From: DATKIY01 sp035543875
GTDB lineage: Bacteria; Actinomycetota; Actinomycetes; JAHEKZ01
Length of the DNA stretch: 40,057 bases
Direction: 5' to 3'
NCBI GenBank assembly: GCA_035543875.1
Contig: DATKIY010000226.1
Coordinates: 1 to 40,057, forward strand
The notes beneath the pieces were generated by a model. That model did not search any database. It was not told where the DNA came from and saw only the letters and a list, made by a program, of their open reading frames with translations. How positions within the stretch are numbered: the stretch's first letter is position 1; every line of letters begins with the position of its first letter. The translations under genes and the position numbers were made by a program. Positions 31,914 to 39,096 of this stretch are shown here, one piece after another.

Positions 31914-31942
31914 TTGTCTCTTTAATGCTATTTACGTAGAAT
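31914..31942 (+). promoter_or_regulatory. Promoter of the small zinc-ribbon gene (sigma-70 type)
   Basis: TTGTCT (31914-31919) and TAGAAT (31937-31942) are separated by exactly 17 nt, within the most AT-rich stretch of the window. Initiation near 31949 would give a leader of about 90 nt before ATG 32039. Confidence 0.65.
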
Positions 31943-32038
31943 CGCCCTGAACTCAACCCCAACCGGGCTGTTTGCCGATGAGCAGGCATTGGCTCGAGAC
32001 ATCAGCACTCATATCTGATCACACGGAAGAAGCCCGCC

Positions 32039-32293
32039 ATGCCCCGCTCAGCTGCTCCCGCCCTGTCTGTTCCGCTCGGTTCGTTGACCCAGCACGGCGC
32101 TCGGGGGCAGGCCAGCTGTGCTGCCTGCTCCAGTGAGCGCGTCACCTCGCTCAGCATGACGCTGACTGACGGCACGCCCGTCGAGTTCGTCTCGTGTCAC
32201 CGCTGTGAGCACAAGACCTGGCGCGACGCCAGCGGCATCGACCGTTCCGAGCTGGCCGTCGACTCGGTGCTCGACAAGACCCGCAAGCAGTAG
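32039..32293 (+). CDS. Small zinc-ribbon protein
   Basis: An 84-residue protein with two Cys pairs, CAAC and CHRC, separated by 27 residues, which is the layout of a zinc ribbon. The middle reads as a beta-hairpin (VTSLSMTLTDGTPVEFVSC). ATG 32039 has GGAAGA 9 nt upstream. It lies between the DUF3499 gene and phosphomannomutase and has its own strong-looking promoter. Similar small proteins occur in this position in other actinobacteria; the function is not known. A role in nucleic-acid or protein binding is possible but only a guess. Confidence 0.8.
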   Translation: MPRSAAPALSVPLGSLTQHGARGQASCAACSSERVTSLSMTLTDGTPVEFVSCHRCEHKTWRDASGIDRSELAVDSVLDKTRKQ

Positions 32294-32345
32294 CCAGAGC
32301 CGCCCCGGCTTCGGGATTCGTCGGCGAACACCTGACGCTGACGAT

Positions 32346-32351
32346 TAGGCT
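32346..32351 (+). promoter_or_regulatory. -10 element of a likely leaderless start (phosphomannomutase)
   Basis: TAGGCT ends 8 nt before GTG 32360 (6 nt before an out-of-frame GTG at 32358). There is no Shine-Dalgarno. Confidence 0.45.
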
Positions 32352-32359
32352 CCCGCAGT

Positions 32360-33730
32360 GTGGCCAGCGACCTGTCGGCGATTTTCAAGGCATACGACAT
32401 CCGTGGTGTCGTGCCGGACCAGCTGAATCCGGACGTCTCTGCTGCCATTGGTGCTGCTTTTGTCGCTGTGCTGCGCGATCAGGGAGAAGTCCCAGGTGTT
32501 GTGGTGGGGTACGACATGCGTCCCACATCGCCGGAGCTTGCCGGCGCGTTCGCAGCTGGTGCGTCGGGGCAAGGAGCCGACGTCACGCTCATTGGGCTGG
32601 CGAGTACTGACGAGCTCTACTGCGCGTCCGGACTTCTCAGTCTGCCGGGTGCCATGTTCACCGCGAGCCATAACCCAGCGCAGTACAACGGGATCAAGCT
32701 TTGTCGAGCGAACGCTGCCCCCGTCGGTCAAGACTCGGGGTTGGGAGCTGTTCGCGACCTTGCAGCACAGGGACTGCCGGTGCCGCTGGCTGAACATGGA
32801 ACGTTGATAGAGCGCGACATGCTGACCGACTATGCGAACTACTTGAGGTCGCTCGTTGACCTGTCGGGAATTCGACCGTTGACGGTCGCGGTCGATGCCG
32901 GGAACGGCATGGCCGGACACACCGCACCGGCCGTGTTCGCGGACCTGCCACTCACCATCATCCCGTTGTACTTCGAGCTGGATGGCACCTTCCCCAACCA
33001 TGAGGCGAACCCGATCGATCCGGCCAACCTGCGTGACTTGCAACAGGCCGTGCGCGAGTCAGGTGCTGACATCGGGCTTGCGTTCGACGGCGATGCGGAT
33101 CGCTGTTTTGTGATCGACGAAAGAGGTGGGTTGGTTTCACCCAGCGTCCTCACGGCTTTAATCGCAGCCCGGGAGCTGGCTCGGGAGCCGGGTGGAACCG
33201 TGATTCACAATCTCATCACCAGCCGGACCGTTCCCGAAGTCGTACAGGAGCTTGGCGGGACTGCAGTTCGAACGAGAGTCGGTCATTCATTCATCAAGCA
33301 GGTGATGGCCGAGACCGGTGCCATCTTTGGTGGGGAGCACTCAGGTCATTTCTACTTCCGAGATTTCTGGCGAGCTGACTCGGGCATGCTGGCTGCGTTG
33401 CACACGCTGGCAGAACTCGGCCGGCAGGACGTTCCGCTTTCTGAGTTGCTGGCGCAGTACGACCGCTACGCGGCAAGCGGCGAGATCAACTCGACGGTCA
33501 CCGACGCCGACAAAGTGGTCAGTCGCATCCGCGACCAGTGGCAAGATCGGGCGGGCGTCCGCATCGATGACCTCGACGGATTGTCTGTCGACGGTGACTC
33601 GTGGTGGTTCAACGTACGGGCGAGCAACACCGAACCGCTCCTGAGGTTGAACGCAGAAGCGCGGGATGCAAGCACGATGGTGGAGATTCGTGACGAGGTG
33701 CTGGCAACGATCAAGGGGAGCGGCACATGA
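32360..33730 (+). CDS. pmmA: Phosphomannomutase/phosphoglucomutase
   Basis: A 456-residue alpha-D-phosphohexomutase that interconverts mannose-6-P and mannose-1-P (and often the glucose forms). The start FKAYDIRGVVPDQL is typical. The phospho-Ser lies in the TASHNPAQYNGIK loop, the metal-binding loop is FDGDADRCF, the sugar-binding loop is GGEHSGHFYF, and the phosphate-binding loop near the end is RASNTEPLLRLNAEA. All four active-site loops are intact. It begins an operon with the Trm112-like and SIS genes through two 4-nt ATGA overlaps. It corresponds to Rv3257c and would feed mannose-1-P to the pyrophosphorylase at 14.5 kb. Confidence 0.94.
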   Translation: MASDLSAIFKAYDIRGVVPDQLNPDVSAAIGAAFVAVLRDQGEVPGVVVGYDMRPTSPELAGAFAAGASGQGADVTLIGLASTDELYCASGLLSLPGAMFTASHNPAQYNGIKLCRANAAPVGQDSGLGAVRDLAAQGLPVPLAEHGTLIERDMLTDYANYLRSLVDLSGIRPLTVAVDAGNGMAGHTAPAVFADLPLTIIPLYFELDGTFPNHEANPIDPANLRDLQQAVRESGADIGLAFDGDADRCFVIDERGGLVSPSVLTALIAARELAREPGGTVIHNLITSRTVPEVVQELGGTAVRTRVGHSFIKQVMAETGAIFGGEHSGHFYFRDFWRADSGMLAALHTLAELGRQDVPLSELLAQYDRYAASGEINSTVTDADKVVSRIRDQWQDRAGVRIDDLDGLSVDGDSWWFNVRASNTEPLLRLNAEARDASTMVEIRDEVLATIKGSGT

Positions 33731-33912
33731 ACATCGACCCACGACTGCTGGCGATTCTCGTCTGCCCTTCATGTCGCACGGCCGTTCGCGCTGACGAGGA
33801 CGCTAACGAGCTGGTGTGCGAGAACCCTTCCTGTGGGCTGGCCTATCCGGTCCGAGACGACATCCCCGTAATGCTGATTGACGAGGCTCGATCTCCAGGC
33901 CCCACCGCATGA
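33727..33912 (+). CDS. Trm112 family zinc-binding protein
   Basis: A 61-residue protein with a zinc site formed by CPSC and by C-x4-C in CENPSC, and the ending FPVRDDIPVML-like AYPVRDDIPVMLIDEA typical of bacterial Trm112/YcaR proteins. Eukaryotic and archaeal Trm112 activates methyltransferases; the bacterial role is less clear. It overlaps by 4 nt both the phosphomannomutase before it and the SIS gene after it, so all three are coupled. Stoichiometric production with the two sugar-phosphate enzymes suggests a helper role, which is inference. Confidence 0.9.
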   Translation: MNIDPRLLAILVCPSCRTAVRADEDANELVCENPSCGLAYPVRDDIPVMLIDEARSPGPTA

Positions 33913-35021
33913 CCGGCCTCGGCATCGACGTATCGGTGCTCGACGACCCGGCTGCGCTAGCTGATGGCGACCCTTCGTCGATGTTGCGTGAGGTTGCAAC
34001 CGCGGGAAGTCAAGTGAGGCAGGCGCTGATCGCGTGTAAGGAGTCCGGGCTAGCCGGCGTAGCGCGCGGTGGTCGACCACGGGCCGTCGTGGTCTCCGGA
34101 ATGGGTGGGTCCGGCATCGCTGGTCATGTACTGCAGGCTGCGGCTGGACCCGAGTGCCCCGTCCCGGTCGAACGCATCCGCGGGTGGGGGTTGCCGGCGT
34201 GGGTGGGCGCCGATGACTTGGTGCTGGCCGTCTCCAGTTCGGGGCGGACGGCGGAAACGTTGGCGTGCACTCGGGCCGCACTGGACCGAGGCTCGCGCGT
34301 GGTGGTCGTGGCTGCTGCCGGATCACCCTTGGTCGAGTTGGCCATCTCGGCAAACGTGCCTTGGGTCCGCGTCCCGGACGGTCGTCCACCACGTGCCAAC
34401 CTCTGGGCTCTTTCGGTGCCGTTGCTGGTGGCTGCGCATGACATCGGAATCATTGATGCGGCTGCTGCCGAGTTCGGCGTCGTCGCCGATCTGCTCGACG
34501 ATCTGGCAGAGCGCTGCGCTCCCGAGCGGCCGACCGTTGACAACCCCGCCAAACAGCTAGCCTCGGCGATGTCGGGCACCATTCCGATGATTTGGGGAAG
34601 CAGCGACCTGGCCGGGATCGCGGCGTACCGCTTGCTGTGCCAGCTGGCGGAGAACGCGAAATACCCATCGGTCAACGGCGTGCTTCCGGAGGCGCTCCAC
34701 AACCAGGTGGTTACGTTCTCCGAACCAACCATGGCTGGCCTGCGACTACACCTTGTCGTCCTGCGTGACAGTGTTGAACACCCCAAGGTAGCGGTGGCCG
34801 CTGCGGCGGCCGAGCAGTTGGCTGACGAATCTGGGGTGGCAGTCAGTCGCCTGCTCGCAGTAGGGGAACACCCACTCGAGCGGATGGCGAGTTTGTGTGC
34901 AATCGGCGACTTCGCAAGCGTCTACCTCGGTCTGTTGAATGGTGTTGATCCGACCCCGATCATGCCTATCCAGGTATTGAAGGACCGGTTGGCGGCTGCA
35001 TCAGACCAGGAGACGCGGTAG
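33909..35021 (+). CDS. SIS-domain bifunctional glucose/mannose-6-phosphate isomerase-like protein
   Basis: A 370-residue protein with two sugar-isomerase folds. The first SIS domain has VVVSGMGGSGIAGHVLQAA and the phosphate-binding AVSSSGRTAETL; the second has IPMIWGSSDLAGIAAYRL. The motif AENAKYPSVNGVLPEALHNQVV carries the conserved Glu and His of the bifunctional phosphoglucose/phosphomannose isomerase family. It would convert fructose-6-P to mannose-6-P, the substrate of the upstream mutase. It matches Rv3256c in position. Whether the enzyme is active cannot be told. The ATG overlaps the Trm112 stop by 4 nt; the efflux gene starts 3 nt after its stop. Confidence 0.87.
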   Translation: MTGLGIDVSVLDDPAALADGDPSSMLREVATAGSQVRQALIACKESGLAGVARGGRPRAVVVSGMGGSGIAGHVLQAAAGPECPVPVERIRGWGLPAWVGADDLVLAVSSSGRTAETLACTRAALDRGSRVVVVAAAGSPLVELAISANVPWVRVPDGRPPRANLWALSVPLLVAAHDIGIIDAAAAEFGVVADLLDDLAERCAPERPTVDNPAKQLASAMSGTIPMIWGSSDLAGIAAYRLLCQLAENAKYPSVNGVLPEALHNQVVTFSEPTMAGLRLHLVVLRDSVEHPKVAVAAAAAEQLADESGVAVSRLLAVGEHPLERMASLCAIGDFASVYLGLLNGVDPTPIMPIQVLKDRLAAASDQETR

Positions 35022-35024
35022 CCG

Positions 35025-35978
35025 GTGAGCACCGAAAGTGGCGTCAAAGCCATTCTCGCTGCCCTGTTGGCCAACCTCGGGATCGCAGTCACGAAGTTCG
35101 CCGCCTATCTGGTCTCGGGCTCGTCGTCGATGCTTGCCGAGTCGGTGCACTCACTGGCCGACTCGGGCAACCAAGTGCTGCTGCTTATCGGTGGTCGGCG
35201 CGCGCGTCGAGAAGCCAGCGAGGCGCATCCATTTGGATATGGCCGCGAAAGATATGTCTACGCCTTCGTGGTGTCCATCGTGTTGTTCTCCGTCGGTGGC
35301 GTCTTCTCTATCTACGAGGGACTCCACAAGATCCAGCATCCCGAGGAGATCACGAACGCGATCATCCCGATTGCTGTTCTGCTCATCGCGATCTGTCTTG
35401 AGTCGTTCTCGATGCGGACGGCCATCGTCGAGTCGAACCGCGTCAGGGGCCAGCGGTCGTGGGTGCAGTTCATTCGGCATGCGAAGGCGCCAGAGCTCCC
35501 GGTGGTCCTGCTGGAGGACTTTGCCGCCCTGATCGGACTCGTCCTTGCCATGTTTGGAGTCGTAACGTCCGTCGTCACCGAAAACCCGGTATGGGACGGC
35601 ATCGGAAGTGTCTGTATCGGTGTCCTGCTGGTGGTCATCGCACTCATCTTGGGTGTGGAGACCAAGAGCCTGCTCGTGGGGGAGGGCGCAAGCGCAGCCG
35701 ATGTCGACGACATCAGGACAGCCTTGATTGCTGGGGACACGATCGACCGGGTGATTCACATGAAGACGCTCTACCTTGGGCCCGAGGAGTTGATGGTTGC
35801 TGCCAAGGTCGCTGTGGCCGGTGACGTTCCAACTCATGAGCTGGCTGCTGCGATTGACGCGGCTGAGCTGCGGATCCGGCGGGCCGTTCCGGTCGCCCGG
35901 GTCATCTACCTCGAGCCGGACTTGTTTGACCCTGACCGACAAGCCCAATCCGAACTCGACCAGCAACGCGACCCGTGA
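35025..35978 (+). CDS. Cation diffusion facilitator family transporter (ZnT9-like)
   Basis: A 317-residue membrane transporter. About six helices cover residues 8-215, then a cytoplasmic domain. The first metal site is intact (HSLADSGNQ, H42 and D46), and HPFGYGRERYVYAF is a hallmark of the family. In the second site, where most members have HxxxD, it reads LLEDFAALIGL, with Glu-Asp instead of His. This is the pattern of the SLC30A9 (ZnT9)-like branch, whose transport substrate is debated. GTG 35025 lies 3 nt after the isomerase stop with AGGAG about 11 nt upstream. Likely co-transcribed, but without an evident link to sugar metabolism. Confidence 0.88.
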   Translation: MSTESGVKAILAALLANLGIAVTKFAAYLVSGSSSMLAESVHSLADSGNQVLLLIGGRRARREASEAHPFGYGRERYVYAFVVSIVLFSVGGVFSIYEGLHKIQHPEEITNAIIPIAVLLIAICLESFSMRTAIVESNRVRGQRSWVQFIRHAKAPELPVVLLEDFAALIGLVLAMFGVVTSVVTENPVWDGIGSVCIGVLLVVIALILGVETKSLLVGEGASAADVDDIRTALIAGDTIDRVIHMKTLYLGPEELMVAAKVAVAGDVPTHELAAAIDAAELRIRRAVPVARVIYLEPDLFDPDRQAQSELDQQRDP

Positions 35979-35999
35979 GGCACAACCAGAGCGGCTCGC

Positions 36000-36005
36000 T
36001 AGGCT
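36000..36005 (+). promoter_or_regulatory. ahcY: -10 element of a likely leaderless start (sahH)
   Basis: TAGGCT ends 6 nt before GTG 36012, the same layout as the pyrophosphorylase at 14525. This favours GTG 36012 over ATG 36006. Confidence 0.55.
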
Positions 36006-36011
36006 ATGTCT

Positions 36012-37472
36012 GTGACCACATCAACCAAACCCCTTCGCCCCGGTATCGACTTTTCCGTAGCTGACCTCGAGCTCGCTGAGTTCGGTCGCAAGGAGATCCG
36101 CCTGGCTGAACACGAAATGCCGGGACTCATGTCCATCCGGCGTGAGTACTCGAGCTCGAGGCCGCTGGCAGGTGCTCGCGTCACCGGGTCCCTCCATATG
36201 ACGGTGCAGACTGCTGTGCTGATTGAGACCCTCACTGCACTCGGCGCGGAGGTGCGCTGGGCTAGCTGCAACATCTTCTCCACCCAAGACCACGCTGCGG
36301 CAGCAATAGCGGTTGGCCCAGAAGGAACTCCGCAAAACCCGACGGGGGTTCCAGTGTTCGCCTGGAAGGGTGAAACCCTCGACGAGTACTGGTGGTGCAC
36401 GGAGCAGGCGCTGACCTGGCCGGGTGAGGGTCCAAACATGATTTTGGACGACGGAGGCGATGCGACGCTGCTCGTCCACCGAGGCGTGGAGTGCGAGAAG
36501 TCTGGAGTTGTCCCCGACCCAAGTACGGCCGAGAGCGAAGAGTTTGAGGTCGTGCTGCGCCTGCTGGCTCGGACGCTCGCGGAGTCGCCCACCAAGTGGA
36601 CCAACATTGCTGCTGACATCAAAGGGGTCACCGAGGAGACCACGACCGGCGTGCACCGGCTGTACCAGATGCTCGAACGGGGTGAACTTCTCTTCCCAGC
36701 CATCAACGTCAATGACTCGGTCACCAAGAGCAAGTTCGACAATAAGTACGGTTGCCGTCACTCGCTCATCGATGGGATCAACCGCGCCACTGACACTTTG
36801 ATTGGTGGCAAAACCGCGGTCGTCTTCGGATACGGCGACGTCGGGAAGGGTTCTGCAGAGTCGCTGCGCGGTCAAGGTGCACGTGTGGTCGTCACTGAGG
36901 TCGACCCCATCTGTGCTCTTCAGGCGGCCATGGACGGTTACCAGGTCGTGCGTTTGGAAGACGTGGTTGAAACGGCCGACATCTTTATCACGGCAACGGG
37001 CAACAAAGACGTCATCAAAGCTGCCGACATGGCCCGCATGAAGCATCAGGCGATCGTTGGAAATATCGGACACTTCGACAACGAAATTGATATTGCAGGG
37101 TTGGCCGCGCTACCTGGCGTCCGGCGCGAGAACATCAAACCGCAGGTGGATCTCTGGCACTTTGAAAGTGGCACAGCTGTCATCGTGTTGAGCGAGGGAA
37201 GACTGCTTAACTTGGGGAACGCGACCGGTCACCCGAGTTTCGTCATGTCCAACTCCTTCGCGAACCAAACCATCGCGCAGATTGAGTTGTTCACCAAGTC
37301 GGCGCAGTACCCCGTCGGTGTCTATACACTCCCCAAGCATCTCGACGAGAAGGTCGCGCGTTTGCACCTCGACGCTTTGGGCGCGCGGCTTACCGAGCTC
37401 ACCAAGGATCAAGCCGAGTATCTCGGCATTCCGGTGACCGGACCATACAAGCCAGATCACTACCGGTACTGA
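36012..37472 (+). CDS. ahcY: S-adenosylhomocysteinase
   Basis: A 486-residue enzyme that splits S-adenosylhomocysteine into adenosine and homocysteine, clearing the product of methyltransferases. The substrate domain has EHEMPGLMSIRREY, TGSLHMTVQTAVLIETL, and NINDSVTKSKFDNKYG-like INVNDSVTKSKFDNKYG with the catalytic Lys. The NAD loop is GYGDVGKGSAES (about residue 273), and the end KPDHYRY is the standard NAD-contacting tail. The insert after residue 140 is typical of bacterial forms. I chose GTG 36012 because TAGGCT precedes it by 6 nt and would place the mRNA start on that codon; ATG 36006, two codons earlier, is also possible. The COG2085 gene starts on its stop codon (TGATG). Confidence 0.95.
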   Translation: MTTSTKPLRPGIDFSVADLELAEFGRKEIRLAEHEMPGLMSIRREYSSSRPLAGARVTGSLHMTVQTAVLIETLTALGAEVRWASCNIFSTQDHAAAAIAVGPEGTPQNPTGVPVFAWKGETLDEYWWCTEQALTWPGEGPNMILDDGGDATLLVHRGVECEKSGVVPDPSTAESEEFEVVLRLLARTLAESPTKWTNIAADIKGVTEETTTGVHRLYQMLERGELLFPAINVNDSVTKSKFDNKYGCRHSLIDGINRATDTLIGGKTAVVFGYGDVGKGSAESLRGQGARVVVTEVDPICALQAAMDGYQVVRLEDVVETADIFITATGNKDVIKAADMARMKHQAIVGNIGHFDNEIDIAGLAALPGVRRENIKPQVDLWHFESGTAVIVLSEGRLLNLGNATGHPSFVMSNSFANQTIAQIELFTKSAQYPVGVYTLPKHLDEKVARLHLDALGARLTELTKDQAEYLGIPVTGPYKPDHYRY

Positions 37473-38140
37473 TGAGACTCGGTGTCTTAGGAACTGGGGT
37501 AGTTGGACAGTCGCTGGCATCGGGATGGTTGTCCGCCGGGCACGACGTCATGCTTGGTTCGCGTAGTCGAACCAACGAGGTTGCCGTGGCGTGGGCTGCT
37601 GAGTCGGGCCGAGCAGCCAGCAATGGCACCTTCGCGGACGCGGTCGAACACGCAGAGGTAGTCGTCAACTGCACTCCTGGTGAAGTTTCGCTGTCCGTGC
37701 TGAATGGCGTCGACACTGCAGCCTTCGGCAACAAGGTTGTGCTGGACGTATCGAATCCGCTCGACTTTTCGGCAGGCTTCCCGCCGACACTTTCCATCGT
37801 GAACGACGACAGCCTGGGCGAGGCAATTCAAAGATGTCTACCTGAGGCCCGGGTGGTGAAATCGCTGAACACGGTGACAGCGTCTGTGATGGTCGAGCCT
37901 TCGCGCCTCGACGGACGACATGATCTGTTCGTGGCCGGGAACGACGCAACGGCGAAAAGGGTCGTGACCGGTCTGCTCGCCGATCTTGGCTGGGATGCCG
38001 CGGACGTTCATGACTTGGGTGGCATTGACGCAGCGCGTGGAATTGAGATGTACCTGCCGCTTTGGCTGCGGCTCATGGGGACCATCGGTGGCGCCGAGTT
38101 CAACGTCCACGTGGTGCGTTCCACTGCGCCAAGCGGGTGA
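37472..38140 (+). CDS. NADPH-dependent F420 reductase-like dinucleotide-binding protein (COG2085)
   Basis: A 222-residue Rossmann-fold protein. The N-terminal LGVLGTGVVGQSLASGWL is the dinucleotide loop, and GSRSRTNEV after strand 2 favours NADPH. Further signatures are VVVNCTPGEV, VVLDVSNPLDFS, VVKSLNTVTASVMV and the VHDLGGIDAARGIEMYLPLWLRLMG end, as in F420H2:NADP+ oxidoreductases and their COG2085 relatives. F420 binding is plausible in an F420-making organism but is not shown by a specific motif. The ATG uses the last base of the S-adenosylhomocysteinase stop, so the two are coupled. Confidence 0.82.
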   Translation: MRLGVLGTGVVGQSLASGWLSAGHDVMLGSRSRTNEVAVAWAAESGRAASNGTFADAVEHAEVVVNCTPGEVSLSVLNGVDTAAFGNKVVLDVSNPLDFSAGFPPTLSIVNDDSLGEAIQRCLPEARVVKSLNTVTASVMVEPSRLDGRHDLFVAGNDATAKRVVTGLLADLGWDAADVHDLGGIDAARGIEMYLPLWLRLMGTIGGAEFNVHVVRSTAPSG

Positions 38141-38171
38141 GTCGAGTGGCGCGGGTACCCATAAATGCTGG

Positions 38172-38177
38172 CAGGCT
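38172..38177 (+). promoter_or_regulatory. -10 element of a possible leaderless start (CPBP protease gene)
   Basis: CAGGCT ends 6 nt before GTG 38184; no Shine-Dalgarno is seen. The first base deviates from TAGGCT. Confidence 0.4.
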
Positions 38178-38183
38178 ATTGGG

Positions 38184-39077
38184 GTGACAACCGAGCCGAC
38201 ACTTCAACCAGCGCCTGGCTGGTACCCAGACCCACACAATCCGACTGGTCAGCGTTGGTGGGACGGTGCGTCCTGGACCCGCCATGTCGTGGTGCCGCAG
38301 TACTTGGTCGCCGAAGGTGGCGCGCAACAAGTGGGAAACGTCAGCACCTCCGTCATCGGTCCACCGCAAGGACGGTGGGGGCTTTGGGACATTGGCTGGA
38401 CGGCGCTGGTCGTTGCCGGGATGTTCGTCGCTGGCATCGTGCTCGTCATCGGTCTGGTCGCGCTGCGCCCAGACGCGCTCAACGGTGGAGCCCTCAGCTA
38501 TGACGATCCGACCGTTGCCTGGATCTTGGTCATTAGCCAAGGACTGGTGATGGCTGGATTGGCTGGCTGGCCGTTGGCGGCTGCTCACTGGAAGGGTGAC
38601 GGCTGGCGGAAGTCTTTTGGTTTCGTCGTGAACGGTCGCGCGTTCCTGATAGGCGGGCTTGGCGGTATCGCGACGTTCGTGGTGTTGGCGACACTGACGT
38701 TTATCTCGTCGGTGGTGATCGGGGAGCAGGTCGATTCGGCTGCCGCTGAGGTTGTGTCCGGCATGGCTGATGTCACGTGGGCCTACGCGGTGTTCTTGGT
38801 GTTCATAGCGATCGGGGCGCCATTCGTAGAGGAGATTTCCTTCCGCGGACTGATGTGGGGCGCGATCGTCAAACGAGGGTGGTCGCCGTGGCTTGCCACG
38901 TCCGTATCGGCTGTCGCGTTCGGACTTTTCCATTTTGAGCCGATGCGAGTTGTTGCGCTGATTGCGGCTGGGTTCGTACTGGGAACGGTTCGCCACTACG
39001 CCGGGTTGGGTGCGTCCATGCTCTCGCACGCGGTGGTCAACACAATCGGTGTGGTGGCACTTCTCGTTTCGGGATAA
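38184..39077 (+). CDS. CPBP family intramembrane glutamic endopeptidase with N-terminal DUF2510
   Basis: A 297-residue membrane protease. The N-terminus is a DUF2510 module (PAPGWYPDPHNPTGQRWWDG), common in actinobacterial membrane proteins. Seven or so helices follow. The CPBP/CAAX motifs are VEEISFRGLMWG (catalytic Glu pair and Arg), FGLFHFE (His) and LSHAVVNTIG (His/Asn), all intact. Family members cut membrane-embedded or prenylated peptides, and some give bacteriocin immunity; the substrate here is unknown. I chose GTG 38184 because DUF2510 begins within 10 residues and CAGGCT lies 6 nt before; the 66 upstream residues in the open frame are a shadow of the previous gene. Confidence 0.9.
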   Translation: MTTEPTLQPAPGWYPDPHNPTGQRWWDGASWTRHVVVPQYLVAEGGAQQVGNVSTSVIGPPQGRWGLWDIGWTALVVAGMFVAGIVLVIGLVALRPDALNGGALSYDDPTVAWILVISQGLVMAGLAGWPLAAAHWKGDGWRKSFGFVVNGRAFLIGGLGGIATFVVLATLTFISSVVIGEQVDSAAAEVVSGMADVTWAYAVFLVFIAIGAPFVEEISFRGLMWGAIVKRGWSPWLATSVSAVAFGLFHFEPMRVVALIAAGFVLGTVRHYAGLGASMLSHAVVNTIGVVALLVSG

Positions 39078-39096
39078 CTTCGGCGGTTGCTGGCTG

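Noticed and set aside
36021..37073. 350-residue minus-strand frame opposite S-adenosylhomocysteinase
   Set aside because: Antisense of a highly conserved enzyme; typical GC-rich shadow.
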